Positions 1 to 12,816 are shown, counted from the stretch's first letter. The stretch: 64,000 nt of DNA from Tetrapyrgos nigripes (GCA_013368315.1 JAACJM010000104.1:186001-250000), one strand, 5' to 3'. A program made the numbers and translations. Notes: generated by a model from the letters alone, not told the origin.

Positions 1-286
1 GTTTGAGTTAGACGCGCATGCTGAACAAATGCTGACCCAGCTCTCTACATAGAACAAGTCTTGGACCCACCCACTGTGGACGGCGATGGGTATTTGCCAG
101 CCATTTTTGCACAGGTGTAAATCTCAAATCTTTCAGAGCAGTTTTTGCAGGCTGAACATACCCCATATGGGACTGTTTTGAGGCTGGAATTCCATATAGG
201 GTCGTTCCAGCGCCAAGCAGAAGTTCAAGATTTAAGGTTGCACAAAAATGGATGGCAAATACCCATCGACGTCCCCTGTGACCAAT

Positions 287-1032
287 AATAGACAGTTGGC
301 ACTTTTTGGTCATGTGCGAATTCCGACTGAAAATTACATTGCGCTGTCGTGTCATTTCTTTCCTTTGGCCATCACTTGTAATCACTATATCTCCCCAAAC
401 ATGCACATAGAAAGCAAGGGATCTGCAGCTGACCAAGCTACTAACCAAGAAGGCTCTGAAGAGCTGTCTAGCCCCAAACCTGAACCATCTGACCACAAAC
501 AAGAAAATGACTCTGCTCAAACTCTGCTTACCACAATGAGGACATGGAAGAGGATGTGGATGTGGATGATTCGGGTGATGATTCCATGTGTGATAGGATG
601 TCTGAGAATGTTTGAGATGCTAAATGGTAGTTTAGGGACAAACCGGGTTTTTATCCAGCAGGCGTTGACACGTCAATCACGCCTACTTCAAACAGGGGGA
701 CTATGGGCCCTACGGAGCTCGTTATTGTCGAGTTTTTCAAGTTGCCATATATAACTTTATATGTGGTCATCGTATAGACTGCCTTTCTGTCTTTGAGGGA
801 ATCCGCATGTCAGGTCGTTCTACATTTACTTACTGGCTTACAGCCAGTCGGGATGCGTTGGAATTGGAGAGAATGTTTATATCGTGTAGCCTATCTTACA
901 TCAAACCTGTTGGCGCAAATGCTGTGTATCGGGCCTGACGTCCCCATTGGCAGCGCGCTAGCTATATTTCGGTCACAGTCGAAACGCGCAACGCGGAATT
1001 CGCACGTGACCGAAAAGCGCAAACTGTCTAAT
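287..1032. repeat. Imperfect inverted repeat pair, possible non-autonomous element
   Basis: The stretch at 287-330 is matched in reverse complement by about 971-1032, sharing GACAGTT, CTTTT.GGTCA.GTGCGAATTCC and a following GCG-rich segment. Similar words recur at 12200-12260 and 12590-12650, so the ends belong to a dispersed family. No clean target duplication is seen, and the interior has no convincing gene. A decayed MITE-like element is the simplest reading. Confidence 0.35.
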
Positions 1033-1140
1033 TACGAGGCCGAATGAAATGAGGCTGAGTTCTTTACACTCCGTTTCCGCATGTGGCAGTGCATATTCAT
1101 CCCGTCTCCTCCCGTGCTGTTGTTTCTGGTTTCCTCCTTG
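1030..1140. repeat. Dispersed repeat fragment, TTACGAGGCCGAA family
   Basis: The segment begins TTACGAGGCCGAA and continues GAGGCTGAGTTCTTT.CACTC. A close relative lies at 9743-9840 (TTATGAGGCCGAAGAATAAG). Short end fragments occur at 31750-31775 and, in reverse, at 12186-12215. Copies differ mainly by transitions, as expected of old repeats. Confidence 0.45.
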
Positions 1141-2975
1141 TCAATATCCGCACCTGTATTTCTTAACATGACCAATTATCTTGGTGGCATGTCATTGAGG
1201 GGTTCAAGACAAGGATTATAGGAGAATCACCCTGGGTATAATTTGCATGAAATGAACGAGGCTCGGCTCAGCAGTGTCGTACATAAAGTAAATATTGTAG
1301 TATATGTAAACAAGAAGATGAAAATGGGAGAGGAGGGTGGGTAGCTCAATAAATAGCTAGTGCTGCTAGACTTGTAAGTAAGAGTGAAAAAAATGAAGCG
1401 AGAGACTCGTGAATAGTAAGACTGAAAAGATGAAGAATGAATAGGACGAGTCTCTCAGGGGTATAAGTATAGGAATACTCGAAACAGGAGAAAGAAACAC
1501 GTATGTGATGGAACTACGGCATTTTCCTATCTTCGAATTACTCTTACTTGCATTGATTAGATTACATCTTCTATGAAATTCTCTTTAATTCTTTTGACTC
1601 ACAGGTAACAAATATTCTTTGATCTCCTAGAAGATTCTCTTGTATTCCACAAGCACTCGTAGTACTATAGATACCAAGCCATTGTATTAGAGAGAACCTG
1701 AATCACTACTTTGTCTACCAACTTACCTTCTACCTGAAGTGAGAATTCTTGAGTGGCTACGCAACGCTTTGCGCTTGTCAACCTCCTCAACCCTCAGATA
1801 CTTATTAGCTGCCTTGGCGCTACTAAGTGTTTATGTCCTCTGATACTTACCGGCTGCCTTGGCACTACAAGTATTCGAGATTATGAAGTATTGATCTATT
1901 AAAGTTACTACGGAGTTACATCAAACCTACGCAATCTACAAAATCTAGCCCTACTCTTTTACAGCGTATGAAGATAAATTAGAAACATGCAGAAGGAAAT
2001 TGGAGACGTGTACGAGAACTCGAGACAAAACAAATTACTGAGACGAAGAGAGAAAGGATACGTGTGTGGGGAATGCGCAATGGATAGCCCTGGGGTCCTG
2101 CGAGAGAGGTACGGGCCACGGAGGCATACGAGATAACTGTGGACAGCCCTGAGGTCCTGCACGAGAAGTAAATGATAGGGGATGGATGAAATCCAAGGTG
2201 GCACTTACAGCGATGATTAGATCTTTATAAAGCATTTCTTGGTTGTTACTGCCTAGAAAGTGCCACCGTCAACCTCTAGACAATTTCTCGGACTTACCTG
2301 GGTTCGAAGAGTTTTCTATTTAGGTTTATATCTTCCGTGTCAGCGCTGTCCGGCCTCGTACGAGCCACGCCTCAGCGCTGGCCCACACCCCCTTCATTTG
2401 CCAGAAGAGGGGCCAAGTGGGGGAAGACGGCCGCCTTTGGGCGCTTGTATTGGGCATCCCGGTATCCCATACGGTAACAGTATAATCCTGGCAGAAAGTC
2501 ATAGTCACTAACGCGCAGCACTCAGCGCCAAATCGGCCTCGAATCTGCATCTAGTAGGGCACCTTTTTTTCCCGCTCTCAATCAACGCGTCAACGTTCCA
2601 ACACTCATCCCTGTACCACCATCATGCTCGACGACGTCAACCACTTCACTGGCGTAAAACACCTCTTTCGGCACATAGCCTCCGACAGGCAAATCATTTC
2701 GCAGCAACTCGATGATGCGACGACGATCTGAGTCGTTGTTACAAATGCTACTAGTAAGGCTACTTGGACATTATTTACAATCACCCCCAATTTTCAAGAA
2801 AGGACAAGTCATGCTAAACCCATACAGTACACTCAACGAAGTATTTTATATATCATTTTTTAATGCGGATGTAAAAGAAAAGCACGGGTTTTCAGTGCTG
2901 TTGATATACGAGACCTCAATCATGAGAGCCGGCAGCATTTGTAGTTAGACCCTCCAGGACAGAACCCTGCAGAGA

Positions 2976-3344
2976 TCACTCGATGTTAGTTACAGTTGTT
3001 CCAAACGCACGAACGCCTGCTCAGAAAGGCCATGAGGATTCCGACTCACCAGTTTCCCAGGTTCCAGCGCAGCCATTGGCGGTCCAAGTACAGAAAGAAG
3101 AACCACCGCAGGGGTTCACGTTCACCGTCGGTCCCAGCCCAACAAGGCAGCACTTTACGTTGTTAGGGTCGCTGGGGCAGCCGCCGGTGATAGTCGCACC
3201 ATGGAAGTTAGTGCAGGTGGTGGTCGTCTCGCAGATACCATCGTGTTCGAACGAGCCTGTGGCCGTACCTGAGCAGTGGCCGTGAAGTGTGGCCTCGGCG
3301 GCCATGGCAGCAAAGAGAGAGGCGAAGATATAAGGCAAGCGCAT
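2976..3344 (-). CDS. Small secreted cysteine-rich protein
   Basis: The predicted product starts MRLPYIFASLFAAMAAEA, a short basic start plus hydrophobic core typical of a signal peptide. The mature part is Cys-rich, with spacing C..SG......GIC..T..C, then GGCPSDP.NVKCC, then further Cys residues. That CP-DP-V-CC pattern is common in small secreted proteins and in the N-terminal modules of lysozyme-like proteins of basidiomycetes. The open frame runs to about 3021, but a better model splices a 33-base intron (GTGAGT to GAGCAG, about 3011-3043) and ends in VTNIE at 2976. The ATG at 3344 is preferred over upstream in-frame starts because the signal peptide begins there and a CATAAAAG box lies about 115 bases upstream. 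Role unknown; extracellular location is inferred. No catalytic domain is visible. Confidence 0.7.
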
Positions 3345-3457
3345 TTTCAAGATCGATGTAGAGAGTAAAAGTGCTATGAAGAGTAAAGGTTTGGTAGAGG
3401 TAGTGATTGCACGTCGGTGGGATGGACGACACTGACAATATCTGAAGATGAGCTGAC

Positions 3458-3466
3458 CTTTTATGC
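3458..3466 (-). promoter_or_regulatory. TATA-like box for the small secreted protein gene
   Basis: GCATAAAAG on the minus strand lies about 115 bases upstream of the start codon at 3344. The position suits a core promoter element. It is a weak match to TATA and is supported by position only. Confidence 0.3.
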
Positions 3467-5426
3467 TTTTCCAATTCAGGTTCTGGGTGATTTCTCCCAG
3501 ACTCAAAAAGGGTCTTTCTTTTTGAGCCTTAATCTGCTCCTTATCTGCGGTGTATACTTTTTCTGCATTGGCCAAAACCATGGTGGAATAGCTGGTGGAA
3601 TTGCTTGAAGCACTGAGTGATTGTCTAGAGTCCGTCACAGGCTGGAGCGCCAAGAGTTGTGGCGTTGAAGTGCGCCACAGGGCTCATGCATAGGGGACAT
3701 TTTTCCGTGGCATGACATTCTTCTGTCTTGTCCCTGTCCCTGTCGTGTGCACAGTATACCCCGCAATCAAATCTAGCTAAATGAGGACCACTTGAACATT
3801 CAAAAAAAGTAGGCAACGGGCTCAACGACAAGTTCGAATAAAGCTCTTAATGAAAATGGCGGTATTGTGGCCTACAGACCACAGGGTCATGGATCTCTCA
3901 TGAGGCGAAGATGCCCTGTAGTGATCAAGAAGTGCAGGAACGGCGACTTGGAAAAAATGGGTTCGATCCAAAAGGGTTATCCGTACTCCAGGCGAAAAAA
4001 ATCTCTCAATCTTCCCCACTCCCCAACTTGAAATCCGTTCATATCTTCAAAGACGATTGCTGTGGAGTCCAATTTTTTTGCCAATCGAGAGAACTCGTGC
4101 TTCCCAATTTTACACAGCGGCGTCGCGTTGTCAATCAATGAGCCTGTTTGACCTAGGGCAAATTCGCAACAGGAATGGGTGAAACGCACACTTATACATC
4201 CCGCAAGTGAATTTCATTAGTGCACGCTCCTAATGACAGAAACATCTCAAATGCCAGAAAAAGCACCCGGCTGAACAGCGAATTACGAAGGTCACTTGGA
4301 CAATTGCTGTACGAGGTTAAGGTCACTGGTGGCACTCTGTGCGATCGTCTGCACTGAGGTGGTGCCTGTGTACCCATCGATCTATCAAGTTTACTGGTAA
4401 GAATCCGTTGCAGAGGTGATTCAGTCTGTGGCAATAAATACGTATTCGTACTACCAGTGGCCTATACCTATGCCATACGACACGCATGGTCTGTTATTAT
4501 TATATGTCCTCGATGATATACCAAAGAGGAAAGGGTACGTCACATGGTATCTTCCTGACCCAGTCACCAATGTTCGATGTCTGAGACCAGGGCACCAACC
4601 GCAAACCGGGAGACGGTAGGTCACGTTCAGATCAGTTTTATAAGAAATCGAACTGGAGGTGCGGAACGGAGAGATCGGCTATCGGGTATGTTATTGGGGT
4701 GGATGATGCGAGAAAATAGGGAAGTGGAAAAGGGACAGAGAGTGGAGATAGAGGATAAATTAGAGAGTGGATGGAAGTTTAGGCGGGTATGCTGTTTCAA
4801 AACTCTGAGCGTGACGTGACAGAGGCAGTTCTCGTCTGTTTTTCATTTTACTTGAGAGGTCCCTGCTGATACACCCAGTGTGTTAGAAAGTGGGTTCCCA
4901 AATTAGTAGTGATAGTATTTGTGACTTTGATCAGATAGGAGCCACCCTCAATGATATATTAAAAATTAAAGCGACAGCAGTAGCATCAGAAGAAGCCATA
5001 TGACCTTAGGGTTATCATCAGGAAAAGCCTCAGATACACTTTCATGCATTAAGAGCATAATTAAGGTACGAAATAGTATGAGAACGCATGATTATGCAAA
5101 TTATGCTCCTCATGCAAGTCCTTTCTTGAGTTCCAAAATTTATACCATTCCATGCATAAATTATACCCTTTCATGCAGTAAAATGCATACACTATATACA
5201 AATATTCGCCAGTCTGCAGTCCCATGATCCTTCAATTCGTTATATTCAACACAGCAAGAACAATATGAAGACCAAGAAGTAATGTATTGGCAAGCAGTGA
5301 CTAGTACAACAATATCTATGGGACTACACTATCTAGTTACAGACGACAACGACAGACCAGATTACAGTACACCGAGTCCCGGCCCCGTGAAATGAAAACC
5401 TGTATGAGCAGCGCGGTTAGCTGAAG

Positions 5427-5690
5427 GAAAGCATACAACTGGTGAGGGGGACATACCTAGGCATTTGCGACAAGCCGAATGTTGATGGTAAGACGACCTT
5501 GGATAGTGTAACGATCACCGTACAAATGGTGCCATAAGCTGGCCGAAAGCATACAACTGGTGATACGGACATACCTGGGCACCTGCGACGAGCCAAATAC
5601 TGATAAGAAAACCACTTTGTACAACATACCTATTAGCCAGCATCAAAACCCCAAAGATAAAAAGACATACCTGAGCATTTACGACACCAC
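5427..5690. repeat. Short direct repeats, about 110-base spacing
   Basis: Two good copies start at about 5427 and 5542 with GAAAGCATACAACTGGTGA, each followed by GGACATACCT and a GCGAC.AGCC.AAT segment. A third partial copy at about 5663 keeps only GACATACCTGAGCATTTACGAC. No coding signal is seen. Confidence 0.5.
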
Positions 5691-6081
5691 CAAATGCACA
5701 ACCGTCTAATAAATAAAGCCCGCAGTTCAGCTAGCGTTGACATGGGAAGACGACACGAACATACCTGATTAGGGTATCTGAATGATGACTCAAGGACCAG
5801 ATGGAGAGCTTCAAGGGAGAGAGGATCTGAACAGTACAAGTTGTATGACAGAGGGGAAGCTGACAAGAGAGTTAATCTTCGAGGAAAGTAGACAGGCGAC
5901 AATAACGAACGATCACTAGAGGGAACCTGGAGTATGCCACATTTTGTAGATGAAAAAGTATTATTACAGAGGCGAACGCGCAAGGTGTGAAAATGTCATT
6001 GAGTGGCAGGGGAAAATCTAGTTTATGGGGAAGTCAGGAACGAAGGGATAAGGGACAAAGGGAGGAGTGAGTCAACTTGAA

Positions 6082-6361
6082 GTTACAAGGCCTTAAGGCC
6101 GAGATTAACTTATGTCGACCTCGAAAGTTTTACCACAATCTCAAACTCCCACCCCTTTTTGTTGCCGCAGCCGGTCTTTGCCCTTCCCGACAACCGGAAT
6201 GTCCAGATCCAAGGTCCGTGACCGTTGACACGACATCATGCCAGCGCGTCATCGGTCTGCTTAACACCCTTCTTCCCTCCCACTTCCACCGATACTCCCT
6301 CCCTTCTGTATAACCTGAGCCTCGTAACTTGCCACGCGAAGCGATGGCCCTTTGCCCCAGT
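6082..6361 (-). mobile_element. MITE-like element, TTACRAGGCC family, copy A
   Basis: The segment begins GTTACAAGGCC and ends GCCTCGTAAC, so its ends are near inverted repeats. The interior holds TTAACTTATGTCGACCTCG and GACAACCGGAATGTCCAGA. Just outside the right end lies TTGCCACGCGAAGCGATGG, which also flanks the copies at 14291 and 23771 in the opposite orientation. It carries no gene. Insertion within a larger repeat, or a longer true boundary, is possible. Confidence 0.5.
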
Positions 6362-7003
6362 TGGAAAGTAGAAGTCAAATGGTCAGGTGACCATTTGTTG
6401 ACGCGCTTATTGGAGCAACTGTACAGTTCTATGGCGGAGTTTCAATTATCATGGAAGGCGCCACTCGGTAATCGGTTAAGCTACTTCTCCAGTGCTAGCT
6501 TAGCTCTGAGTCAAACCTCTGAAGTTCTAAATATAGGACCCAGTCAAGCATCCACTCCCGCGTCGTCACCTGTATCTTCATGCACGTTGTTCTCTGGCAT
6601 CAGGTGCACAAACCCTGACAGTTTACTTGAAGACGTTACTTGACCTGTGTACCTCACGCATATCGCTCAACAGGCGCACTATAGGAGCCGATCATTCTTC
6701 CGTACACTCCGCCGCAATTGTACTATGTACTACTGAGCGCCTCAGTGACGTTCTTGTTATTACCTGGTCTGGATTGGATTTCGTGTAGTGGGATTCGTAG
6801 TGATTATTCTTGCTGGATTTTCTATAGCATTGACTGTCTTGACCCTGTTCACTACTACATTCTGTGGGCCACTTGTCTATTCCCAAAAAGTACAATTCAA
6901 GTAGATTTTGACTGTCTTCCTGTGACAATATCTGTGACTCCTTCATGCAAAAGTGAGCATATATTCTTCAACAGAGTACATGAGAATGCACTAATACACT
7001 ACA

Positions 7004-7543
7004 CACTGTGGGCATAGGTAGCTCTTTTCAATGAGAAGACCCTGAGAAGATTGTGAGAAGATTTGAAATTTACTCAAAAAAAGAGCACAGAGAAGAATTT
7101 GAGAAGAATTGAAATAATCTCAAAATCTTCCTAGCCCGGTACTCAATGAGAAGAGTCTGAGATCATAGTGAGAAGAGCGAGATTAATCCTAAGGAATCCC
7201 GGCAATCCTGGTGCTGGCTTTGAATTACCTGCTGGCCACATGCCGTACATGTGACAGAATACAATTAATACAGTATTTGTAATTCAAAACCAGCAGCCCA
7301 GTGCATGGATGGCACATGGCAGTGGGATTGCCAGGATTTCTTAGGATTTCCTTCACTCTTCTCATTATAATCTCAGACTCTTCTCAATGAGAAGAGTCAT
7401 GCTCTTCCCATTGAGTACAGGGTCAGGAAGATTTTGAGATGATTTCAATTCTTCTCAAAATCTTCTCAGTGATCTTTTGTTTGAGCGGATTTCAAATCTT
7501 CTCAGAATCTTTTCATTGAAAAGAGCTACCTATGCCCGCAGTG
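7004..7543. mobile_element. Fold-back element with CACTG termini (CACTA-type MITE)
   Basis: The left end reads CACTGTGGGCATAGGTAGC and the right end is its near-exact inverse ending in CAGTG. The trinucleotide ACA flanks both sides (7001-7003 and 7544-7546), matching the 3-base target duplication and CACTR ends of the CACTA superfamily. The arms are long: blocks such as TCTTTTCAATGAGAAGA, CTCAAAATCTTC and GGCAATCCTGG recur in inverse order, so nearly the whole element folds on itself. It has no coding capacity and would need an enzyme supplied in trans. Confidence 0.75.
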
Positions 7544-7909
7544 ACAGAAACTATGCAATATGTGGTATGAATCATCCATAATTATACATTTTCATTCACA
7601 AAATTATGCTTCTTTTGCATGAAGGTGTATCTGAGGCTTTTCCCGATGGATAAAGGGACAGGCATACGCATAGTAAAGCTTTTCGTCTTTGTCGTCTCAG
7701 TGTAGTGAAGCTGTTAATCACAACAAAGCAGCAGTGGAAGGTAAAGATAATAAGAAGGAGCAACAGATGAAAGAGCCAATGAGTAGCTGACTTTGGGATG
7801 ATGGAGAGGGTGGTGGTTGGGTAGTACAGCAGGGTATGGATTGGCAAAGTTTGGAACGCTGGTTGGGTTGATTGGATTCCGAATGCATATAGGATGTGAT
7901 ACTATGGAA

Positions 7910-8460
7910 TTATGTTCTCTGATCCCAGGAAGCACCGTGCTGTCTACTCATCCTCCCTCTTGTTGGCGTCATTACTGGTGCTAGTGTTTGGTCCCCCTCC
8001 ATGAGGTCTTCATACCATTCTTCTGCAGGTGTTGATGGGAATAGGAAATCTTTAAAATCCTCAATACAGTCCTTGTCATATTTGATATGTGATAGTTTTT
8101 GCTTCACCTTTTTAATGAAGACATGTGGATTTTCTGAGGCTTGGCCACTGCCATAGAAAAGCTGGACCTCCTCTGTGGGCATGGTATGCTCTTCCAGTTG
8201 GGTGATGGGGTCTTCAATGAAAGGTGCCAGTGATGTTTTGGGTGTGTTATAGGGAGGTGCAAGGAGCAAGTTGTCAGTGCTGGAAGATGATGGGACGAGG
8301 ATGTTGATGAGTCAGAGTCAGAAGGTGTAATAAGCTGAGGCCCTTGCCAGGCTACTGGAGTGAACCAGAGGTCAAAGTTGGCACCAGTTATGGTATCTGA
8401 CGTGTCACTTATAGAGAGACTGGAGGATTGTGAAGTATCAAAGAACTGGCCATGATACAA
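7910..8460 (-). pseudogene. Gag-like remnant of an LTR retrotransposon
   Basis: One frame reads VQLFYGSGQASENPHVF, then IKYDKDCIEDF and PAEEWYEDL. This resembles the capsid region of Ty3/gypsy-type Gag of Agaricomycetes (F.GDG.A.ENP..FL, followed by a W motif). Upstream, an acidic Ser-rich N-terminus lies in a different frame at about 8270-8460, so at least one frameshift separates the parts. No protease, reverse transcriptase or integrase follows: downstream sequence toward 7550 is non-coding. It is a truncated relic. Family assignment rests on motif memory and is moderate. Confidence 0.55.
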
Positions 8461-9220
8461 TGCCAGGGTGCTGTGTCTGTGTCAATCTGGTCTGTAAAAT
8501 CTAATGAAGACTGCTTAAAGACTTGTCATTGGTCAAAGCTTGTCTCCAGGGTCAGAACACAATATTCAAATAAGTATTCCTCGAATGTATGATAACTGAG
8601 AAATGGACAATCTGAGTTGATTGCTGAGATATCTGAGAATGTAATAGACTGTAATTAATAACCCAGAACTGAAAAGTCTTGGATGAAATACACAGAGTGT
8701 GCAAAGTCATACAATATTTAACACAAAGCTCTGAATCAAAAAATCTTGATCAGAGAGCTCAATGTTCAATAAATCTGTCTTTGGTGTAGATGTTGGGATC
8801 ACACTCTGTGAGAGAGTAGATGTAAGTGAGAATATAAGATATAGATTAAGTGGTACTTCGCAGGGGAAGTAGTAGCTTGGTATGTGAAAGTAGTTGTTAC
8901 GGAACTTGTTTGGGGAACTTTGTGTAGCTATACACAAAATTGGGCTACTTATATACTCATAGAATAAGTATTTCAAATTACTGTGCAACTGAGGCATAGT
9001 AAAAAGTGGTACAATAAAGAAACAATGACTACAGAGCAGTAACTGCGGAAAATATGAGATAATCTGCACAGTAACTGCGGCTAAGTAACTGTGCGCAAAG
9101 TGACTATGCTGCGCAGTGACTGTGGACTGTGGGTAAATTGGTAAATGATGAAATAGAAATTAGTCTCATGACTGAAATATCCAATAATCCTAATAAGTAA
9201 AATTATCCCACACTGTGGCA
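8461..9220 (-). mobile_element. Probable 5' LTR and leader of the gag remnant
   Basis: This AT-rich segment lies directly upstream of the gag remnant on the minus strand. Read on that strand it begins TGTGGGATAATTTTAC, carries GAGTATATAAGTAGCCC as a TATA region (about 8938-8960) and then a pyrimidine-rich stretch. This layout fits an LTR (U3, TATA, R/U5). I cannot see a second LTR, a clear primer-binding site or a target duplication, so the boundaries are approximate. Confidence 0.4.
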
Positions 9221-12200
9221 ATATGTGTCCAATGTGTAGAAACCACGAAGTGGGTTTACAGTCTGTAGTGACGGTGTGTGGGGGGAACTGGGGAGCTGGG
9301 GCTGGGATCTAGAATCTTTTGGGAATGGAAACTGGGAATATGGACTGGAACGTGGGTGACGTGTCTTCTAGGGTACCGATTTTGATGGAAAACTTGTGTG
9401 CGTGGCTCTGTGGCTTGCAGGTCACGAATCACGCTCTCGTCACCAAGATGGAGACAGCTAAGGGGGAACTTGGCTAGATGGAAGTGCCAACACGGAGTTG
9501 CGTCGTAGTTCTGTTCTCGTCTCGGTTATCTACCTACAAGCTGTATCTGATAAAGCTTGCAGCTTATAGGTCTGTGTCTGCATTTTCGATGTGATTGAGG
9601 CTCGCCAGGCTGGTAGTAAAGAGTACTGGATCCAATGATCAAAGATAACTCGGACTACAAGGCATTTGTAGACTGAAAACAACGACGGAACTTACTGATG
9701 TGTGGTCCAAAACTTGTACAGAGAGAAAGTGTAGCACTATGTTATGAGGCCGAAGAATAAGGCTGAGTTCTTTGCACTCAGTTTCTGCTTATGGCTGTGT
9801 TGAAAGCCTCCTGATTTTTCCCGTGCTATTGTTTCCGACTTTTCCCTGGGCTAGTTCCTGATCGCGCGAGTTTGAGTTCTGGAAGCTCTTGGTCCTGGCC
9901 CGTGTAATAGATACATCCAAAGTGACCCTTAAGGACCTGGTGGGGTTGCATTCCATAGTCACAATATCAATGATATGGTGTTACAAGGGCAGGGCATGGT
10001 CCCCCTACGCGTAGCTGCTTGTAGAGACTTTCCGAGCCGAATCACTCACTTACACAGAAGGCGGTAGGGCATTCGTTCCGTCAAGACAAGCTTAATTAGC
10101 ATCAGTTCACAAATTAAGCATCCTTGTCATTGGCCAGTGAACAGAGATTCGGAAGTAATCCCACTCCTCCTCCAGATGTGGGACAGCATCTTTTTATTTG
10201 GAAGTGCGTTCCTTTTGGTTATATAGGGGCCATCATACAGCATCTTCACCCTCGCCTTCCTCCTGCCTTTCCTTTATTGTAATATTCTATGGTTACTAAT
10301 ACGGAAATTCAATGAAACAATTTGTGGTTTTCCCCTGTGGCTTCGTACTTGCCACGCACAGCGTTTGCCCACATCCCTTTCACAAATAGCTAGACATCCA
10401 ATTCTGAAAGCGTCGCCCACGTATCGGGAATGGCGTCCCCGCAGGCGGCGCGCTAGCTATATTATCAAGGTTATTTCGTGAATATCTCGAGGTTTGGCGT
10501 GTATTGTGGCCGGGTCAAGTGATATGAAGAAGAAGGACAGAGGATGTGTGAAGGAAGAAGGGGGAAAGATGGAAAATGACATCGAAAGTAATTCCGAAGT
10601 GGTCAAAAACCAGGTAGAGCGAGTCGGTGAGCCATCGTTCTTCACGGTGAGTTTCTTTCTGGCTCTCGGGAGATATTTCTTCGTTTCCTTCAATGCTCAA
10701 TTTGTCATATACTACTAGCCTTCTTTCAGATTCCTCCTTGCGCAATTTGTCACGAGCGACCTTGCCATCTACACTCGACATCTCATGTATCTGCAATTTG
10801 ACGAGCAAATGTAGTACATTACTGGGTAAAATGTTACATCACCCTATGACATGGATCAACCACTATTTATACTTTTGTAAAATTCATGTTTGTAGCCATG
10901 GCCGCTTTTATAAAACCTCACTACACTGACCCATGGCTAAACACAGCGAACTGGCTGACTCAACGCAGTCTCTGTGTCCATGCGACTAGTCTGGAGGTCT
11001 AGTCACGGCCCCAGCTCGACATGGCAGCACCGACTTGCTAATACACAACATAAGATACTAGAAACAAGCAACGACTGACTAATGCATGAGATAAGACAAG
11101 ATAAGATAGTACTACTGACTCTAAAACTGGGGTTCTTTGTTTTTCTCGGTGTTTTAGTATGTATTACCAACTGCCATGGTGTACTCTGAGCCATGGGGGG
11201 TACTACTTTATCACCTGGCTCTATTAAGGAGTGTAGTGCTGCATATTGGTGAATTTGTATATCACTGTTCTGTGCAAAGACTCATAAAGCTGGACTGAAG
11301 AAAGCATGATAAGAAGGTACTGAGTCCACAGTCAGTGACCTGGATTGCTTAAGGTTTCGCTTATTCTGCTCCACCTGAAGAGCCTTAAGCAGAGCCCCTA
11401 CACATGAAGATAATGAAATGTTGAGAGGAATAGATACAACACGAAAGATGGTACTTACTTGCTTGCTCAAAATTGTAATATTTATCCATCAGTGTGAGCA
11501 ACGTTCAGCACAGCTAGTTGAAGTGAAAGATGAAAGAAGCCTTCATATGGTACTGATCCAGTTCACAGGTGACTGTGTCTGTGTGTAACATAAGAAATAA
11601 TGTGAACATCAGTGAAGGTGTAAAAAAAGTCGGTCCTGGACATAACATGCAGTAACTAAATGAACCAGAGAAACATTGTTGTCAGGGTCTTTTAACAGTG
11701 TGCTGTGACCCTTACGGGTTCAAGCTTCGAAGCTGATAGTGAAAATAACAGGAAAATTTACAATACACCAGACAAGTGGTGAGCGTTGCCAATTTAGGAG
11801 GCTGTATAATGGGTTTCAGATATAGAAATTGTACAAGTAGCATAAGGCGGAGATAGAACTTGTGCAGCGCCAACTGCTGCATGCCAGATTTGGCTATAAC
11901 ATCATCACTTCACCGGCCCACAGGAAATGATCTTGACCAATCGTATGACGCCAGATCATTTCCATGTGACTTACTATTTTTATCCCACTACATTGGTGAA
12001 AACGAAACAACGCTGAGGAGGGCACGGCGCGGATAAAAGTATACCTCCAGTAGCCTAAACATATAGCCACATGTACATAGTCTAAATGCTGCTAGAGACG
12101 ATGGAGTTCGAGAGAGCAGTTGCAGAAAATAATTCCATTCCTTGGACGTAATTGACATAGCCACCTGCAGAAACACGTAAAAAACTCCAGCCTCATTCTT

Positions 12201-12816
12201 CGGCCTTGTAAACAGTTTGCGATTTCAGCCAGGGCCGAAATTTACGTTGCGATTTTTGCATGTGTCCGAAAATGACGTTGCACAGCTCCACTTAGTGTTG
12301 ACAGAGCTCACGGTTCAGACCGTACCTCTTTGGTCTTGTGCATCCTGGAGTCTAGGATTTGGGATATATATCTTGATTTAACTGGCTGAATACAAAAGTC
12401 ACCCATGTTGACCCTATTTTACCTGCTGTCGAGTGGTGGTGCATCAGGTATTCTTACCTTTTATGGTGTTTTAACCTATTCTTACTTATGATATAGTTGT
12501 TTCTGGTACAGGATTCATTAAACAGATGTATGAAACCTCATGGGCCCAAAATAAATGAAGTTTCTTTGGATGGTATAGCCTGCTGGACGTCGCAACGTCA
12601 CGTCCCGAAATCCGCGTTGCGATTTTGAGATGTGACATTGCCGGTACTAATTACCTGCTCACTCAAGGGACTTTCAAAAACATGCAAGAAGTCTTATATA
12701 GTGGTCAAACAGACCCAGTACACATATCCACATAGTATGAATTACGACTTTTTTTGAGGGTTTATCTTCGAATCCGAATGCCTGATACAAATTCGCATAT
12801 TTCAAGAAAGGAGCCC
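9221..12816. other. Gene-poor region with repeat fragments
   Basis: No complete gene is supported. A TTATGAGGCCGAAG repeat lies at 9743-9840. A segment ending GCGCGCTAGCTATAT at 10417-10460 also occurs at 925-970. At 11285-11470 (minus) a short open exon, preceded by a plausible GTAAGT...TGTAG intron, encodes ALLKALQVEQNKRNLKQ; it may be a gene remnant but nothing joins it. Confidence 0.5.

Larger units (their letters stand above)
1..2975. other. Gene-poor region with dispersed repeat fragments
   Basis: No convincing gene is seen here. Open frames are short, lack family resemblance and do not join through plausible introns. Imperfect inverted repeats lie at 287-330 and 971-1032 (shared words include GACAGTT and GTGCGAATTC). 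A dispersed family beginning with TTACGAGGC and GGCTGAGTTCTTT starts near 1032. A 45-base direct duplication containing GCTGCCTTGGC sits at about 1793-1875. A 33-codon open frame at 2623-2724 follows a CT-rich leader but has no other support. Confidence 0.6.
3654..7003. other. Gene-free stretch with repeats
   Basis: No gene can be supported. The stretch contains direct repeats at 5427-5690 built on GAAAGCATACAACTGGTGA and GACATACCT.GGCA, and a TTACRAGGCC-ended element at 6082-6361. A segment at 4995-5060 (GGAAAAGCCTCAGATACAC) recurs in inverted form at 7610-7655. Confidence 0.55.

Noticed and set aside
248..754. 168-codon open frame on the plus strand
   Set aside because: It spans a repeat end, has mixed composition and no recognisable motif; an opposing open frame overlaps it.
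2623..2724. 33-codon open frame after a CT-rich leader
   Set aside because: The leader looks promoter-like, but the product is too short and no downstream exon can be joined with confidence.
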